From Belliella alkalica (GTDB lineage Bacteria; Bacteroidota; Bacteroidia; Cytophagales; Cyclobacteriaceae), in NCBI RefSeq assembly GCF_022549785.1, contig NZ_JAKZGO010000002.1:62001-126000 (forward strand): DNA of 64,000 bases, in the 5' to 3' direction. Both the position numbers and the translations under genes were made by a program. Positions 20,272-31,619 of this stretch are shown here, piece after piece (position 1 is the stretch's first letter; each line of letters starts with the position of its first letter). The notes under the pieces are model-generated. The model did no database searches. It was not told the origin of the DNA and was given only the letters and a program-made list of their open reading frames with translations.

Positions 20272-20501
20272 GTTGGTGCTTGTTTTTGTCTCTACATTTG
20301 GTTTTGAAAATCAAACTAAAGAGGGTTTTGCAGTGGTTATTAATTGTTACTGTTGTTATGTTTATTTAGAATTTACTTTGGTGTTGAATTGCGATCTCTA
20401 ATCACTTGTTGAAAGGTGTTAACTGTTAAATCGTTAAGCGTAAGCTACGATTAACACTTAACAATTAACGTTGAACATTCCGTCAAGCCCTTATTTTTCA
20501 A
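20272..20501. other. thiE-thiG spacer with TTAACG-type repeat
   Basis: No gene. Around 20,417-20,475 the sequence repeats TTAA(C/G)-like words (TTAACTGTTAAATCGTTAAGCG, ACACTTAACAATTAACGTTGAAC) like those amplified at 37,250-37,690. No clear terminator is seen, so read-through from thiE into thiG remains possible. Confidence 0.4.
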
Positions 20502-21137
20502 TTAACACGACACTAATAAATTGATGCTCTCTATTTTTTGAGCTAAATCGTTAGCATGATTGATATCTCCTGAGATGGCAACTCCATAAATGCCTGTTCT
20601 CATCAATTCTGGCAAATCATTGTCAGCAATTCCACCCACGGCAATGATAGGAATGTTTAATCCCAAGGTTTTTAATTCTTCCATGATAGCTTGATAACCT
20701 TCAATACCCAGTATAGGACTTAGCTTTTCCTTGGTTTGGGTAAATCTATATGGACCTACACCAATGTAATCAGGGTCTGATTTCAGGTGCATTTTTATGT
20801 CTTCGATGGTATTTGCTGTCGCTCCAATGATTTTGCTTTCTCCTAAAACCAACCTTGCTTCAGCTACCGACATATCATTGAGTCCTATGTGAACACCATC
20901 GGCATCTACTTCCTTCGCGATTTCTACATGATCATTGATGATCAGGATAGCTTGGTGATTTTCACAGAGTCGCTTGGCTTCCTTGGCAATAGATAAGATT
21001 TCATGCTCGTCCAGGTTTTTTAATCTCAACTGAATCCATTTGCAACCTGCTTCAAGCACATTTTCTATGGCTTCCAAGTGGGAGTTGAAAGGTTTTTCTT
21101 GGGAGATGTATTGGAGTTTGTTTATTTCAATTTTCAT
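20502..21137 (-). CDS. thiE: Thiamine phosphate synthase
   Basis: 211 residues. It couples HMP pyrophosphate with thiazole phosphate. Canonical signatures are present: WIQLRLKN (about 34-41), LIINDHVEIAKEVDADGVHIG (about 64-84), IIGATANT, DYIGVGPYRFTQTK and IIAVGGI. Compared with the second ThiE-like protein (21,484-22,131) it has the intact substrate-binding set and is likely the real synthase of the operon. Confidence 0.93.
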   Translation of the reverse strand: MKIEINKLQYISQEKPFNSHLEAIENVLEAGCKWIQLRLKNLDEHEILSIAKEAKRLCENHQAILIINDHVEIAKEVDADGVHIGLNDMSVAEARLVLGESKIIGATANTIEDIKMHLKSDPDYIGVGPYRFTQTKEKLSPILGIEGYQAIMEELKTLGLNIPIIAVGGIADNDLPELMRTGIYGVAISGDINHANDLAQKIESINLLVSC

Positions 21138-21483
21138 ATATCCTTCATTCTAATATATTAGCGAACATTTAAATCATTTTTTATTGGTTTAGATATTAAT
21201 TGATATTGGATATTTGTAGATATTTTTTTGAAATCATAATCAAATTTTTCTCTATAAATTGAAGTTCACAAAATCACTTTGTCAAACTGATCCACAAGTT
21301 CTTTTTGGTCAAAATAATAAAACCCATAAGGTTGGCGAACTTAAAATATCTTAATATCAAGTGTGTTAATAAAAATCTATCATGTTTTGATTTCAAGAGA
21401 AGAAACTTAAAACCATATATCTTCCTATCAAGAATATCAATGAATATCAGCTTTGAGGAAGCTTTAGGGCAATTCAATAAATT
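21138..21483. other. Gap inside the thiamine operon, no supported gene
   Basis: AT-rich, 346 bp, between the two thiE-like genes. Short open frames exist on both strands (62-67 codons) but overlap each other, lack recognisable motifs and do not fit the operon direction and spacing. No hairpin terminator was identified. Confidence 0.4.
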
Positions 21484-23992
<2,509 letters not shown>

Positions 23993-24196
23993 TTATCCTC
24001 CTTGTGTAGCTTTGATAAGGATGATTGTATCACCAGAAGCAATGAAAGTATTCTCCCACTCTGATTTTGGTATCACAGATTGATTGACAGCAACGGCAAT
24101 GCCTTCAGGTTTTTGCTGAACATGGTCTTGAAGTAACTGTGTGATAGAGCAAGTGTCCGAAATTTGGAGCGGTTCATTGTTTACGGTAATATCCAT
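23993..24196 (-). CDS. thiS: Sulfur carrier protein ThiS
   Basis: 67 residues from the ATG at 24196; an open frame continues eight codons upstream but MDITVNNEP is the usual start. Ubiquitin-like fold, ending in the essential Gly-Gly (ATQGG) that receives AMP and then sulfur as thiocarboxylate. VAVNQSVIPKSEW is the typical central strand region. First gene of the thiamine operon, directly behind the riboswitch and its terminator. Confidence 0.93.
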   Translation of the reverse strand: MDITVNNEPLQISDTCSITQLLQDHVQQKPEGIAVAVNQSVIPKSEWENTFIASGDTIILIKATQGG

Positions 24197-24251
24197 CCTT
24201 GAAATTGTTTGATTGAACATATAACTTCAGGAGTGGCCCGTAACAACGGAT

Positions 24252-24290
24252 CAAAAAAAACGAAAATGCCATTCATCGACGGATAAATGG
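24252..24290 (-). terminator. Riboswitch expression-platform terminator
   Basis: On the minus strand CCATTTAT (24290-24283) pairs with ATGAATGG (24276-24269) around a CCGTCG loop, then CATTTTCG and a run of eight T (24260-24253). It lies between the TPP aptamer and thiS, where TPP-dependent termination would act. Confidence 0.8.
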
Positions 24291-24300
24291 GCAGTTCTTC

Positions 24301-24376
24301 ACTTTTCCCTTCGGCAGTACTAACTGCATCAGGTTCGTAGGGTATGATCTCAGTCCGTGAAGGACACCCCTAAAGT
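24301..24376 (-). ncRNA. TPP riboswitch aptamer (THI element)
   Basis: Read on the minus strand the hallmark blocks follow in order: AGGGGTG, CTGAGAT, ATACCC, GAACCTGAT, GTTAGTACTGCCGAAGGGA. P1 is formed by ACTTT (24376-24372) and AAAGT (24305-24301). The short CTTCACGG segment is the P3 loop region. It sits directly upstream of thiS and should shut the operon down when thiamine pyrophosphate is abundant. Confidence 0.96.
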
Positions 24377-24381
24377 TGTCT

Positions 24382-24412
24382 CAAACCTATAGAAAACAAA
24401 TTGGAATAGCAA
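24382..24412 (-). promoter_or_regulatory. Promoter of the thiamine operon
   Basis: TAGGTTTG (24389-24382) fits TAnnTTTG and TTG (24412-24410) lies exactly 20 bp upstream, the Bacteroidota sigma spacing. The expected start, about six bases downstream, coincides with the P1 stem of the riboswitch. Confidence 0.7.
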
Positions 24413-24463
24413 GGGGAGTTTGTTTTAATGAGTTTATTCTTTAAAATAAAACAAAGCGAAAAT

Positions 24464-24694
24464 TCAAGCAAAATTCCCGAACTCAATCTTATTTAAACAA
24501 TTTCGGACAGTTTGAATATCTGAAAGAGTATTTAGTAAACTTTCAGGTTTTAATCCGTTCAGTGCATAACTTGGACTTTCAAGCCAATGTTGGAACTTGT
24601 CTTTTTCGTTATTAAACACTTCAAGACCGTAAGTCAATACTTCTTCTTTTTTGCGAATTAACTCGCTTTTACTATGAGTTTTTTGCTTTGTCAT
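24464..24694 (-). CDS. Short DUF2384 (MbcA/ParS/Xre C-terminal) antitoxin-like protein, orphan
   Basis: 76 residues. The sequence EVFNNEKDKFQHWLESPSYAL followed by GLKPESLLNT and VRNCLNKIEFGNF matches the antitoxin toxin-binding domain called DUF2384. Complete antitoxins of this type (partners of RES-domain NAD+-degrading toxins) carry an N-terminal Xre-like part and are about 140-160 residues; here only 20 polar residues precede the domain. No RES gene follows: the next minus-strand element is the TPP riboswitch promoter 52 bp away. It may be a solitary or decayed antitoxin. Confidence 0.7.
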   Translation of the reverse strand: MTKQKTHSKSELIRKKEEVLTYGLEVFNNEKDKFQHWLESPSYALNGLKPESLLNTLSDIQTVRNCLNKIEFGNFA

Positions 24695-24853
24695 TAGTCA
24701 GAATTCATGTATGAAAATAATAAAAATATAAGATTGATTTATGATTTGATAAAACAAAAAAAATCAAGTGGTTTAATGATAAAGTAATTGCCATTAGCAA
24801 TCCTAAAGGAGGAAACCCTTCAAAGATATTGGGGTAAAAGGATTTTCCTGAAT
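24695..24853. other. Spacer with a ParA-like peptide remnant on the plus strand
   Basis: AT-rich, 159 bp. On the plus strand, codons 24,781-24,834 read K-VIAISNPKGGNPSKILG before a TAA, resembling the start of a ParA-type ATPase ([11 protein letters not shown]). There is no start codon in a sensible place and no continuation. Confidence 0.3.
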
Positions 24854-25171
24854 TTAATGACTAGACTTCTGAGAAAAAAAGACTTTACCAAACTCTTCAA
24901 TATGCTTGATCAAGTCCTGATTCGTAATTTGTCTATAAAGTGATATGTCAAATTTATAGGGAAGCAATAGCTCATCCAATTCATTTTCAATTAATTGTAA
25001 AGTGGTAAGGTCTAGATTGTCACCAATCAAAGTAAGGTCAATGTCCGATCCAATTCTATAATTTCCAATAGCCCTAGAACCATAAAGTAGGACTTTTTCT
25101 ACATGATTATGTTTTTGAAATACCTGATTGATCGTTTCAATAATATGCGGATTAAGCCCAAATCTTACCAT
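24854..25171 (-). CDS. MNT-domain nucleotidyltransferase antitoxin (MntA-like)
   Basis: 105 residues. Minimal nucleotidyltransferase: VLLYGSRAIGNYRIGSDIDLTLIG, with the GS pair at 31-32 and catalytic Asp at 43 and 45. MntA-type enzymes neutralise a partner HEPN RNase toxin by adding AMP to a tyrosine or otherwise. The ATG overlaps the end of the upstream HEPN gene by 7 bp, the usual order for this type (HEPN first). All active-site residues are present, so the enzyme is probably functional although its partner is interrupted. Confidence 0.88.
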   Translation of the reverse strand: MVRFGLNPHIIETINQVFQKHNHVEKVLLYGSRAIGNYRIGSDIDLTLIGDNLDLTTLQLIENELDELLLPYKFDISLYRQITNQDLIKHIEEFGKVFFSQKSSH

Positions 25172-25638
25172 AATTCACCTTGATTCCCGCTCTTGATTTC
25201 TTCTAGCTTATCCCTGAATTGCAAAAACTCTTTTAAATATTCATAAACGATTTTCATAAAAATATCATCAGCAGTTTCTTCATTGTAAGTATGGGAAGTT
25301 TTATTTCTACTTTTGATCATGTCCATCCATACCTCACCATTTATAATCAATCCTGCAGCAAAGGCTTCCCTTGTAGCATCTTTAGAGCCAAATACCCCCA
25401 TATTCCCTGAATTTGCAAGAAAATCTTTCATGACATTCCAAGCAAGTTCGTGTGTATATTCGAAGCGGTGAATCAAACCATCTTTAAAAATACCGTCTAA
25501 AAAGCTATCCTTATTAATTTAACCATTCTCGTCAATTTGATAATCATTTTTGATCCTTTCTACAGCTTCTTCCAATTTTGTAAGGACATTTTTAAAAATG
25601 CGAAAGAGCTGTTCCCAACTTGAATTTTCTGTTCCCAT
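25165..25638 (-). pseudogene. HEPN toxin (HI0074 type) interrupted by in-frame TAA
   Basis: From an ATG at 25638 the frame reads MGTENSSWEQLFRIFKNVL.. for 39 codons, meets TAA at 25520-25518, then continues in the same frame (INKDSFLDGIFKDGLIHRFEYTHELAWN..) to a stop at 25165. The joined product would be 157 residues, normal for an HI0074/HepT-like substrate-binding HEPN. Downstream of the stop the RNase motif RNKTSH (codons 111-116, Rx4H) is intact. A 103-residue piece could be made from a TTG at 25476, lacking the first helix. One base change separates this from an intact gene, so the break is recent, or the stop is read through. Confidence 0.85.
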
Positions 25639-25743
25639 TTATGGCTTTTAATAATTTAAGTGAACATCAAAATCGTGATGCATGGTATCTCGATCAAACT
25701 TAAAATAAAAAATTTAAATCTTAAAAAACAGAATTTCAGAAAA

Positions 25744-25787
25744 CCTTTGGGAATTATCTCGAATACAAAATAGATAATTCCCAAAGG
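25744..25787. terminator. Strong hairpin terminator after valS
   Basis: Two perfect 16-bp arms (25744-25759 and 25772-25787, cores CCTTTGGGAATT and AATTCCCAAAGG) enclose a 12-nt loop. A T-run follows on the plus strand and TTTTC on the minus strand, so it can work in both directions. It lies 15 bp beyond the valS stop. Confidence 0.88.
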
Positions 25788-25802
25788 CTTTTTTCCTTAC
25801 AA

Positions 25803-28433
25803 TCAACCCAACTTTGCTAAAGCTTCTTCAAGTGTCTTGATTTTGGCTTCCGCATCGGCTTGCTTTTTCCTTTCGTTTTCTATAACTGCCGCAGGTGCTC
25901 CTGCAACAAATCGCTCGTTGCTGAGTTTTTTCATCACAGAATTCAAAAATCCTTTGGTATAAGCTAAATCTTTGCTTATGTTTTCTCTTTCTTCCTCTGG
26001 ATTGACTTGCCCTTCCATTGGGATAAAGCACTCATCTGATTTTACCACGAAGCTTACGGCATTTTCAAGTGAGTCACCGAACGAAACATCTTCCAAATTA
26101 GCCAACTTTTTCAATACCGCATCGAACCTTCCATAAAGTTCAGCTTGCTTGGTTTTGATAGTCAAAGAGAAAGTTTCTTTTGGTGAAATCCCCTTGGATG
26201 CCCTGATATTTCTTACCTGCGAAACGATATCAAATACTTGAGATGCTTCAGTAATTATTTGACTGTCATAAGCTTTTGCATTTGGCCAAGCTGAGATAAT
26301 CAATGCTTCACTCGTATTTCTTTCTTTGATTTGATGCCAAAGTTCTTCCGTCAAGAATGGCATAAATGGATGTAATATCCTCAAAATATCCTCAAAGAAT
26401 TCGATTGTTTTGGCATGTGTAGCGGCATCGATTGGTGCTTGATAGGCAGGTTTGATCATCTCTAAGTACCAAGAGCAGAAATCATCCCAAACCAATTTAT
26501 AAGTAGCCATCAATGCATCCGAAATTCTGAATTTCTCAAAATGATCCTCGATCTCTGTCAAGCCTTCATTGAAACGGTTTTCGAACCAAGTTATTGATGC
26601 TTGATTGCTTTCCCCTGAAAGGTTGGGATCAATTTCCCAGCCACTCACCAATCGGTATGCATTCCAGATTTTGTTGGAGAAATTACGCCCCTGTTCTACC
26701 AGTTTCTCATCAAAAGGAAGATCATTTCCGGCAGGGGAGGAGAATAGCATTCCCGTACGAACCCCATCAGCTCCATACTGCTTGATCAATTCCAATGGAT
26801 CTGGTGAATTGCCCAAGGATTTGGACATTTTTCTACCTTGCTTATCTCTTACGATACCTGTGAGATAGACATTTTTGAATGGTTTTTCACCTGTGTATTC
26901 ATATCCTGCTATGATCATCCTGGCTACCCAGAAGAACAAGATCTCCGGTGCAGTTACCAAGTCATTGGTTGGATAATAATATTTCAAATCTTCATTTTTC
27001 TCACCAGTTTTGAAAACCTCGGAATCAAACACAGATATAGGCCATAACCAAGAAGAGAACCATGTATCAAGTACATCTTCATTTTGGGTAAGGTCTTCCA
27101 ATTTGTATGCTGTTCCAAATTTTTCATTGGCAATCTGAACTGCCTCTTCTTTTGTTTTGGCTACTACGAATTCACCATTTGGAAGGTAGTACGCAGGAAT
27201 CTGATGTCCCCACCAAAGTTGACGAGAAATACACCAATCCCTTACATTTTCCATCCAAGAGCGGTACATGTTCTTGAATTTTGGTGGATGCAATTGGATT
27301 ACGTCTTCCATCACCGAACTCAAAGCTGGCTTGGTGATGTCTTCCATTTTCAAAAACCACTGCAAGGAAAGCTTTGGCTCTACTACAGCATCTGTTCTCT
27401 CCGAATGGCCTACATTGGATTTGTATTCTTCAATCTTATCCAACTGACCTGCTTCGTCCAGCATTTTCCCGATTCTTTTTCTAGCGATGAATCTGTCTTC
27501 ACCTACAAGAATCTGGGCTTTTTCATTGAGTGTACCATTATCGTTTAGGATGTCAATGACTTCAAGCTTGTGCTTGATACCCAATTCGTAATCATTGATG
27601 TCATGGGCAGGAGTCACTTTCAGACAACCTGTTCCAAATTCCATGTCAACATATTCATCCTCAATAATAGGGATAGCACGATTGATCAATGGAATGATGG
27701 CTTTTTTACCTTTGAGGTGTGTGAATCTAGGATCATTTGGGTTGATGCAGATCGCTACATCAGCCATGATTGTCTCTGGTCGGGTAGTAGCGATGGTCAA
27801 GAAATCTTCGCTTCCTTCGATTTGATACTTGATATAGTAAAGCTTGGATTGGATTTCTTTCATGATCACCTCGTCATCTGACAAGGCTGTTTTTCCCTGT
27901 GGATCCCAGTTGACCATACGGATTCCTCTGTAGATTTTTCCTTTGTTGTAAAGGTCAATAAAAACAGAAATCACAGCTTCACTCAAGTCGGCATCCATTG
28001 TGAATTTGGTTCTGTCCCAATCACAGGAAGCGCCCAATTTCTTCAATTGCTCCAAGATGATTCCTCCATATTTCTCTTTCCACTCATAGGCATACTTGAG
28101 AAATTCCTCTCGGGAAATGGATTTTTTGTCAATGCCCCTATCTTTGAGCATTGCTACTACTTTTGCTTCCGTTGCAATTGAAGCATGGTCGGTACCCGGT
28201 ACCCAACAGGCATTTTTGCCTTCCATTCTTGCCTTGCGAACCAATACATCCTGAATGGTATTGTTGAGCATATGTCCCATATGCAACACTCCTGTGACGT
28301 TCGGTGGAGGGATGACGATGGTATATGGTTCTTTTGTATGATCTACTTTGGAGGAGAAAAATTTGTTTTCCATCCAGTAGGCATACCATTTTGACTCTGC
28401 TGCTTCAGGATTGTATTTTGTAGCTAATGACAT
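25803..28433 (-). CDS. valS: Valine-tRNA ligase
   Basis: 876 residues. Class I synthetase: the HIGH-like motif [15 protein letters not shown] is at about 41-55 and the KMSKSLGNS motif at about 528-536. The editing domain (about 190-330) includes [13 protein letters not shown]. The C-terminal coiled coil (about 810-876) binds tRNA and ends in [12 protein letters not shown]. Monocistronic, with a strong terminator. A TATTTTTG -7-like box lies at 28470-28463 on the minus strand. Confidence 0.97.
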   Translation of the reverse strand: MSLATKYNPEAAESKWYAYWMENKFFSSKVDHTKEPYTIVIPPPNVTGVLHMGHMLNNTIQDVLVRKARMEGKNACWVPGTDHASIATEAKVVAMLKDRGIDKKSISREEFLKYAYEWKEKYGGIILEQLKKLGASCDWDRTKFTMDADLSEAVISVFIDLYNKGKIYRGIRMVNWDPQGKTALSDDEVIMKEIQSKLYYIKYQIEGSEDFLTIATTRPETIMADVAICINPNDPRFTHLKGKKAIIPLINRAIPIIEDEYVDMEFGTGCLKVTPAHDINDYELGIKHKLEVIDILNDNGTLNEKAQILVGEDRFIARKRIGKMLDEAGQLDKIEEYKSNVGHSERTDAVVEPKLSLQWFLKMEDITKPALSSVMEDVIQLHPPKFKNMYRSWMENVRDWCISRQLWWGHQIPAYYLPNGEFVVAKTKEEAVQIANEKFGTAYKLEDLTQNEDVLDTWFSSWLWPISVFDSEVFKTGEKNEDLKYYYPTNDLVTAPEILFFWVARMIIAGYEYTGEKPFKNVYLTGIVRDKQGRKMSKSLGNSPDPLELIKQYGADGVRTGMLFSSPAGNDLPFDEKLVEQGRNFSNKIWNAYRLVSGWEIDPNLSGESNQASITWFENRFNEGLTEIEDHFEKFRISDALMATYKLVWDDFCSWYLEMIKPAYQAPIDAATHAKTIEFFEDILRILHPFMPFLTEELWHQIKERNTSEALIISAWPNAKAYDSQIITEASQVFDIVSQVRNIRASKGISPKETFSLTIKTKQAELYGRFDAVLKKLANLEDVSFGDSLENAVSFVVKSDECFIPMEGQVNPEEERENISKDLAYTKGFLNSVMKKLSNERFVAGAPAAVIENERKKQADAEAKIKTLEEALAKLG

Positions 28434-28481
28434 ATTTTAGAACTTATTGAAACTTGAAGGCGCAAAAATACGAGAAATATT

Positions 28482-29450
28482 CTACTCCCATAGCTTTCTC
28501 AATGTAAATTCGATACATCTAGCTGCCAACTTGGCCGTACTGTGGTCAATGTCATATGCAGGATTGAGCTCTACCACATCCATAGTGAGCAGTTTTTTGC
28601 TCTTTGCCAAGTATTCCAAAACTTTCAAGGCAAAGTCAGGACTAAATCCCATAGGGGATGGGGCGCTTACACCAGGAGCAAAGGCGGAAGAAAAACCATC
28701 CAAATCAATACTGAGGTAAATTTTATTTACTTTCGAAAGAAATGAATCGAGGGTGTTTTTGACAGAACTCCAATTTTCTACAGTACAATCTTCACTTTCC
28801 ATCCACCATGAACCTGTGGTTTTTGCAGTTTCAAAAAGAGAAGAAGGGTTTGCAGCTCTTTGGATGCCAAGACAGAGGTATTCACACTTTTTGTTTTGGG
28901 TTTTGGCGGAATTTAAAATTTGGAGAAATGGGGAACCGGAATGCCCTTGACCATTATTGAGTTCTCTTAGATCAAAGTGTGCATCGAGATTGATGATGCC
29001 AAGTGTTTCATTTTTGTTGGCAGTGTATTGTAATGCCGCCATGCCATGTGGAAAAGCAAGGTCATGACCACCTCCAAGGATTATTGGGAAATGATTCCTT
29101 TCCAGAAGTTTTGTGATATTTTCTTCTGTTGATTTTTGTAACTCTTCTAAGCTACTTCCTTCACCAAAAATATCTCCATAATCCAAAATGTTTAGATTTT
29201 CTGGCAAGTGGTATGCCATAGGTCCCATGACTTTCCTGATAGAATCTGGTCCAGCAATTGCACCAACGCGACCTTGGTTTCTCCTTACTCCTTCATCTAC
29301 TGCATAACCCAATAGCCCAATTTTCTTCTTGGGATTGATGTCTTGAAATGACAAATCATCAATACATCTGACTTGCTGATGCCAATATTGAATAGTTTCG
29401 CTAGGTCTTCCTTTCCAGTTGTATTGTGCTGTACTCTTGTGATTTTTCAT
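28482..29450 (-). CDS. hutG: Arginase-family hydrolase, probable formimidoylglutamase
   Basis: 322 residues. Ureohydrolase fold with the binuclear manganese motifs: GGGHDLAFPHG (about 127-137), NLDAHFDLR (about 156-164) and LSIDLDGFSSAFAPG (about 251-265). The SAPSPMGF tail after the third motif and the HSGSPFLQIL region point to formimidoylglutamase (histidine degradation) rather than arginase. No other hut gene is in the window, so agmatinase or guanidinobutyrase activity cannot be excluded. Confidence 0.82.
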   Translation of the reverse strand: MKNHKSTAQYNWKGRPSETIQYWHQQVRCIDDLSFQDINPKKKIGLLGYAVDEGVRRNQGRVGAIAGPDSIRKVMGPMAYHLPENLNILDYGDIFGEGSSLEELQKSTEENITKLLERNHFPIILGGGHDLAFPHGMAALQYTANKNETLGIINLDAHFDLRELNNGQGHSGSPFLQILNSAKTQNKKCEYLCLGIQRAANPSSLFETAKTTGSWWMESEDCTVENWSSVKNTLDSFLSKVNKIYLSIDLDGFSSAFAPGVSAPSPMGFSPDFALKVLEYLAKSKKLLTMDVVELNPAYDIDHSTAKLAARCIEFTLRKLWE

Positions 29451-29798
29451 GTGTCTGGGATTTTAAAAAAATCAAATTTCACTTTGTTTTCCTGTAAGTT
29501 AATGAATAGATTATGTTTATACGGAATGATACCAGTAATTTAAGAAGAGAGTTCTCTTTGATTCATTTCGATCCATCAGAGGCGGACAAGTTATTAATTG
29601 ATATTAGATTTTGATAGATATTGATCAAAAACAAAGATTAATACAAGAATTATAATCTACTGGCAAAGTAGGGGATAATCATTAATGATAGTTTTTGGTT
29701 ATCGGTTGATTTGTTATCAGTAGTTCAGTAGGTTTAGATATTTAGAGATTTTTTCCGCAAAGAGATACAAGGAATCGCAAATGGGAATTTCAATAACA
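29451..29798. other. Intergenic region, nothing supported
   Basis: AT-rich 348-bp stretch between the SDR gene and the hutG-like gene, both on the minus strand. It contains no credible coding frame, repeat family member or terminator that I could identify. Confidence 0.4.
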
Positions 29799-30605
29799 TT
29801 ATTTCTCTTTTCTTCCTGTAAACTGATCCATGGTGTGATATACTCCCAAAACTTTTCCGACAAACCAATCAAATAGCCAGATTGGGAATAGTCCTTGAAA
29901 GAATCTAACAAATCTCATGCTCCAAGGCATGCTCAAGATTATTCTGTTTGATTCAATGGCTTTGATGATTTTCTTTGCCACTTTCTCTGGATTTAGGATG
30001 GGAACCAAGGATTTGACACCATCAAACATACCTGTACTGATGTAATAGGGAGTGACTGTAGTTACACCAATATTTTTCTTTTGCTGTTTCATTTCCAATC
30101 TCAGACTATCCGACCAACCGATCATCGCCCACTTGCTGGCAGCATAGACGGACATTTTTGGGTTGGAAATAAATCCAGCAGATGAAGCGATATTGCAAAT
30201 ATGTCCGGAGTTTGCTTCCATCATACCCGGCAAAAATTCATTGGTGATATACATTGGTGCCAAAGTATTGATATCCATGGTGGTTTGGATATCACTATGG
30301 GTGTGCTCAGTAAAATATTTCCCAACTATTATTCCAGCATTGTTAATGAGGATATCAATTTTCCCGTGGATGGTTTTTGTTTCCTCGGCTGTGGATTTGA
30401 TTTCTTCAAGCTTAGAAATATCTACTTGGTAACCTGAGGTTTTTCCAATTTTTGAAAGCTCATTTACCGTATTGTTCAAGTTCTCAAGATTGATATCCCA
30501 AATGATCAATTCAGCTCCTTTTTCCAAAACGATCCTTCCCATAATCTTCCCAATTCCCGAAGCTCCTCCTGTGATCAGTACTTTTTTGTTTTTTAGTGAA
30601 TTCAT
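29799..30605 (-). CDS. Short-chain dehydrogenase/reductase
   Basis: 268 residues from the ATG at 30605; the frame runs 36 codons further upstream only because it reads into the repeat array. Rossmann loop TGGASGIG (12-19), NNAG near 88-91, catalytic Ser in NIASSAGF and YAASKWA (Tyr-x3-Lys). The C-terminal hydrophobic FFQGLFPIWLFDWFVG resembles membrane-associated SDRs that act on lipid-like substrates. The substrate is unknown. Its upstream region is entirely hairpin repeats, which must contain or replace its promoter. Confidence 0.88.
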   Translation of the reverse strand: MNSLKNKKVLITGGASGIGKIMGRIVLEKGAELIIWDINLENLNNTVNELSKIGKTSGYQVDISKLEEIKSTAEETKTIHGKIDILINNAGIIVGKYFTEHTHSDIQTTMDINTLAPMYITNEFLPGMMEANSGHICNIASSAGFISNPKMSVYAASKWAMIGWSDSLRLEMKQQKKNIGVTTVTPYYISTGMFDGVKSLVPILNPEKVAKKIIKAIESNRIILSMPWSMRFVRFFQGLFPIWLFDWFVGKVLGVYHTMDQFTGRKEK

Positions 30606-30627
30606 TGTCTTTAATTTTTTACCACAT

Positions 30628-31612
30628 AGCTCCAAAGGTTTGGCCCACCTCAACCTTTGAGGTCTTTTTCCAGACCTCGAAGGTTTTTCTTTCTCGAACT
30701 GGAAAATAGTCAACTAGCTAATCAAAACCTTCGGGGTTTTTTGAAACCCCAAAGGTTAGTATCACCAACCTTTGAGGTTTTTTTCAAACCTCGAAGGTTT
30801 TTCTTTCTCGAACTGGAATAGTCACTAGCTAATCAAAACCTTCGGGGTTTTTTGAAACCCCAAAGGTTTGGCCCACCTCAACCTTTGAGGTCTTTTTCCA
30901 GACCTCGAAGGTTTTCTGTCCCGAACAGGAAAATAGTCAACTAGCTAATCAAAACCTTCGGGGTTTTTTGAAACCCCAAAGGTTAATATCACCAACCTTT
31001 GAGGTCTTTTTCCAGACCTCGAAGGTTTTCTGTCCCGAACAGGAAAATAGTCAACTAGCTAATCAAAACCTTCGGGGTTTTTTGAAACCCCAAAGGTTAA
31101 TATCACCAACCTTTGAGGTTTTTTTCAAACCTCGAAGGTTTTCCTGTCCCGAACTGGAAATAGTCACTAGCTAATCAAAACCTTCGGGGTTTTTTGAAAC
31201 CCCAAAGGTTAGTATCACCAACCTTTGAGGTTTTTTTTCAAACCTCGAAGGTTTTTCTTTCTCGAACAGGAAATAGTCAACTAGCTAATCAAAACCTTCG
31301 GGGTTTTTTGAAACCCCAAAGGTTTTGCCCAACTCAACCTTTGAGGTCTTTTTCCAGACCTCGAAGGTTTTTCTTTCCCGAACTGGAAATAGTCAACTAG
31401 CTAATCAAAACCTTCGGGGTTTTTTGAAACCCCAAAGGTTTGGTCCACCTCAACCTTTGAGGTCTTTTTCCAGACCTCGAAGGTTTTTCTTTCCCGAACT
31501 GGAAATAGTCAACTAGCTAATCAAAACCTTCGGGGTTTTTTGAAACCCCAAAGGTTTGGTCCACCTCAACCTTCGGGGTTTTTGGAAACCCCAAAGGTTT
31601 TTTTCATCCTCC
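30628..31612. repeat. Array of eight ~114-bp double-hairpin repeats
   Basis: Units start (AATCAAAACCTTCGG) at 30720, 30831, 30947, 31061, 31173, 31287, 31403 and 31519, a period of 111-116 bp, with a partial unit before the first. Each unit has two hairpins: type 1, AACCTTCGGGGTTT / AAACCCCAAAGGTT, and type 2, AACCTTTGAGGT / ACCTCGAAGGTT. They are joined by a less conserved linker (CTTTCTCGAACTGG..AGTCAACTAGCTAAT). Type 2 stems come in two versions, GGTCT..AGACC and GGTTT..AAACC, in which both sides changed together. The array fills the space between the SDR start and the tricorn-like gene end. Confidence 0.95.
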
Positions 31613-31619
31613 TTCCCAA

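Noticed and set aside
24377-24463. RES-domain toxin downstream of the DUF2384 protein
   Set aside because: Only 87 bp separate it from the riboswitch, and they contain the thiamine promoter.
30606-30713. N-terminal extension of the SDR protein
   Set aside because: The 36 extra codons derive from the hairpin repeat, while MNSLKNKKVLITGG begins the Rossmann fold normally.
30968-31516. Several plus-strand open frames of 60-70 codons in the repeat array (KPQRLISPTFEVFF-like)
   Set aside because: They are translations of the hairpin repeat units, repeat with the same period, and have no start context or homology to proteins.
30628-31612. CRISPR array
   Set aside because: Units are about 114 bp with two palindromes each and no unique 30-40 bp spacers; no cas genes are present.
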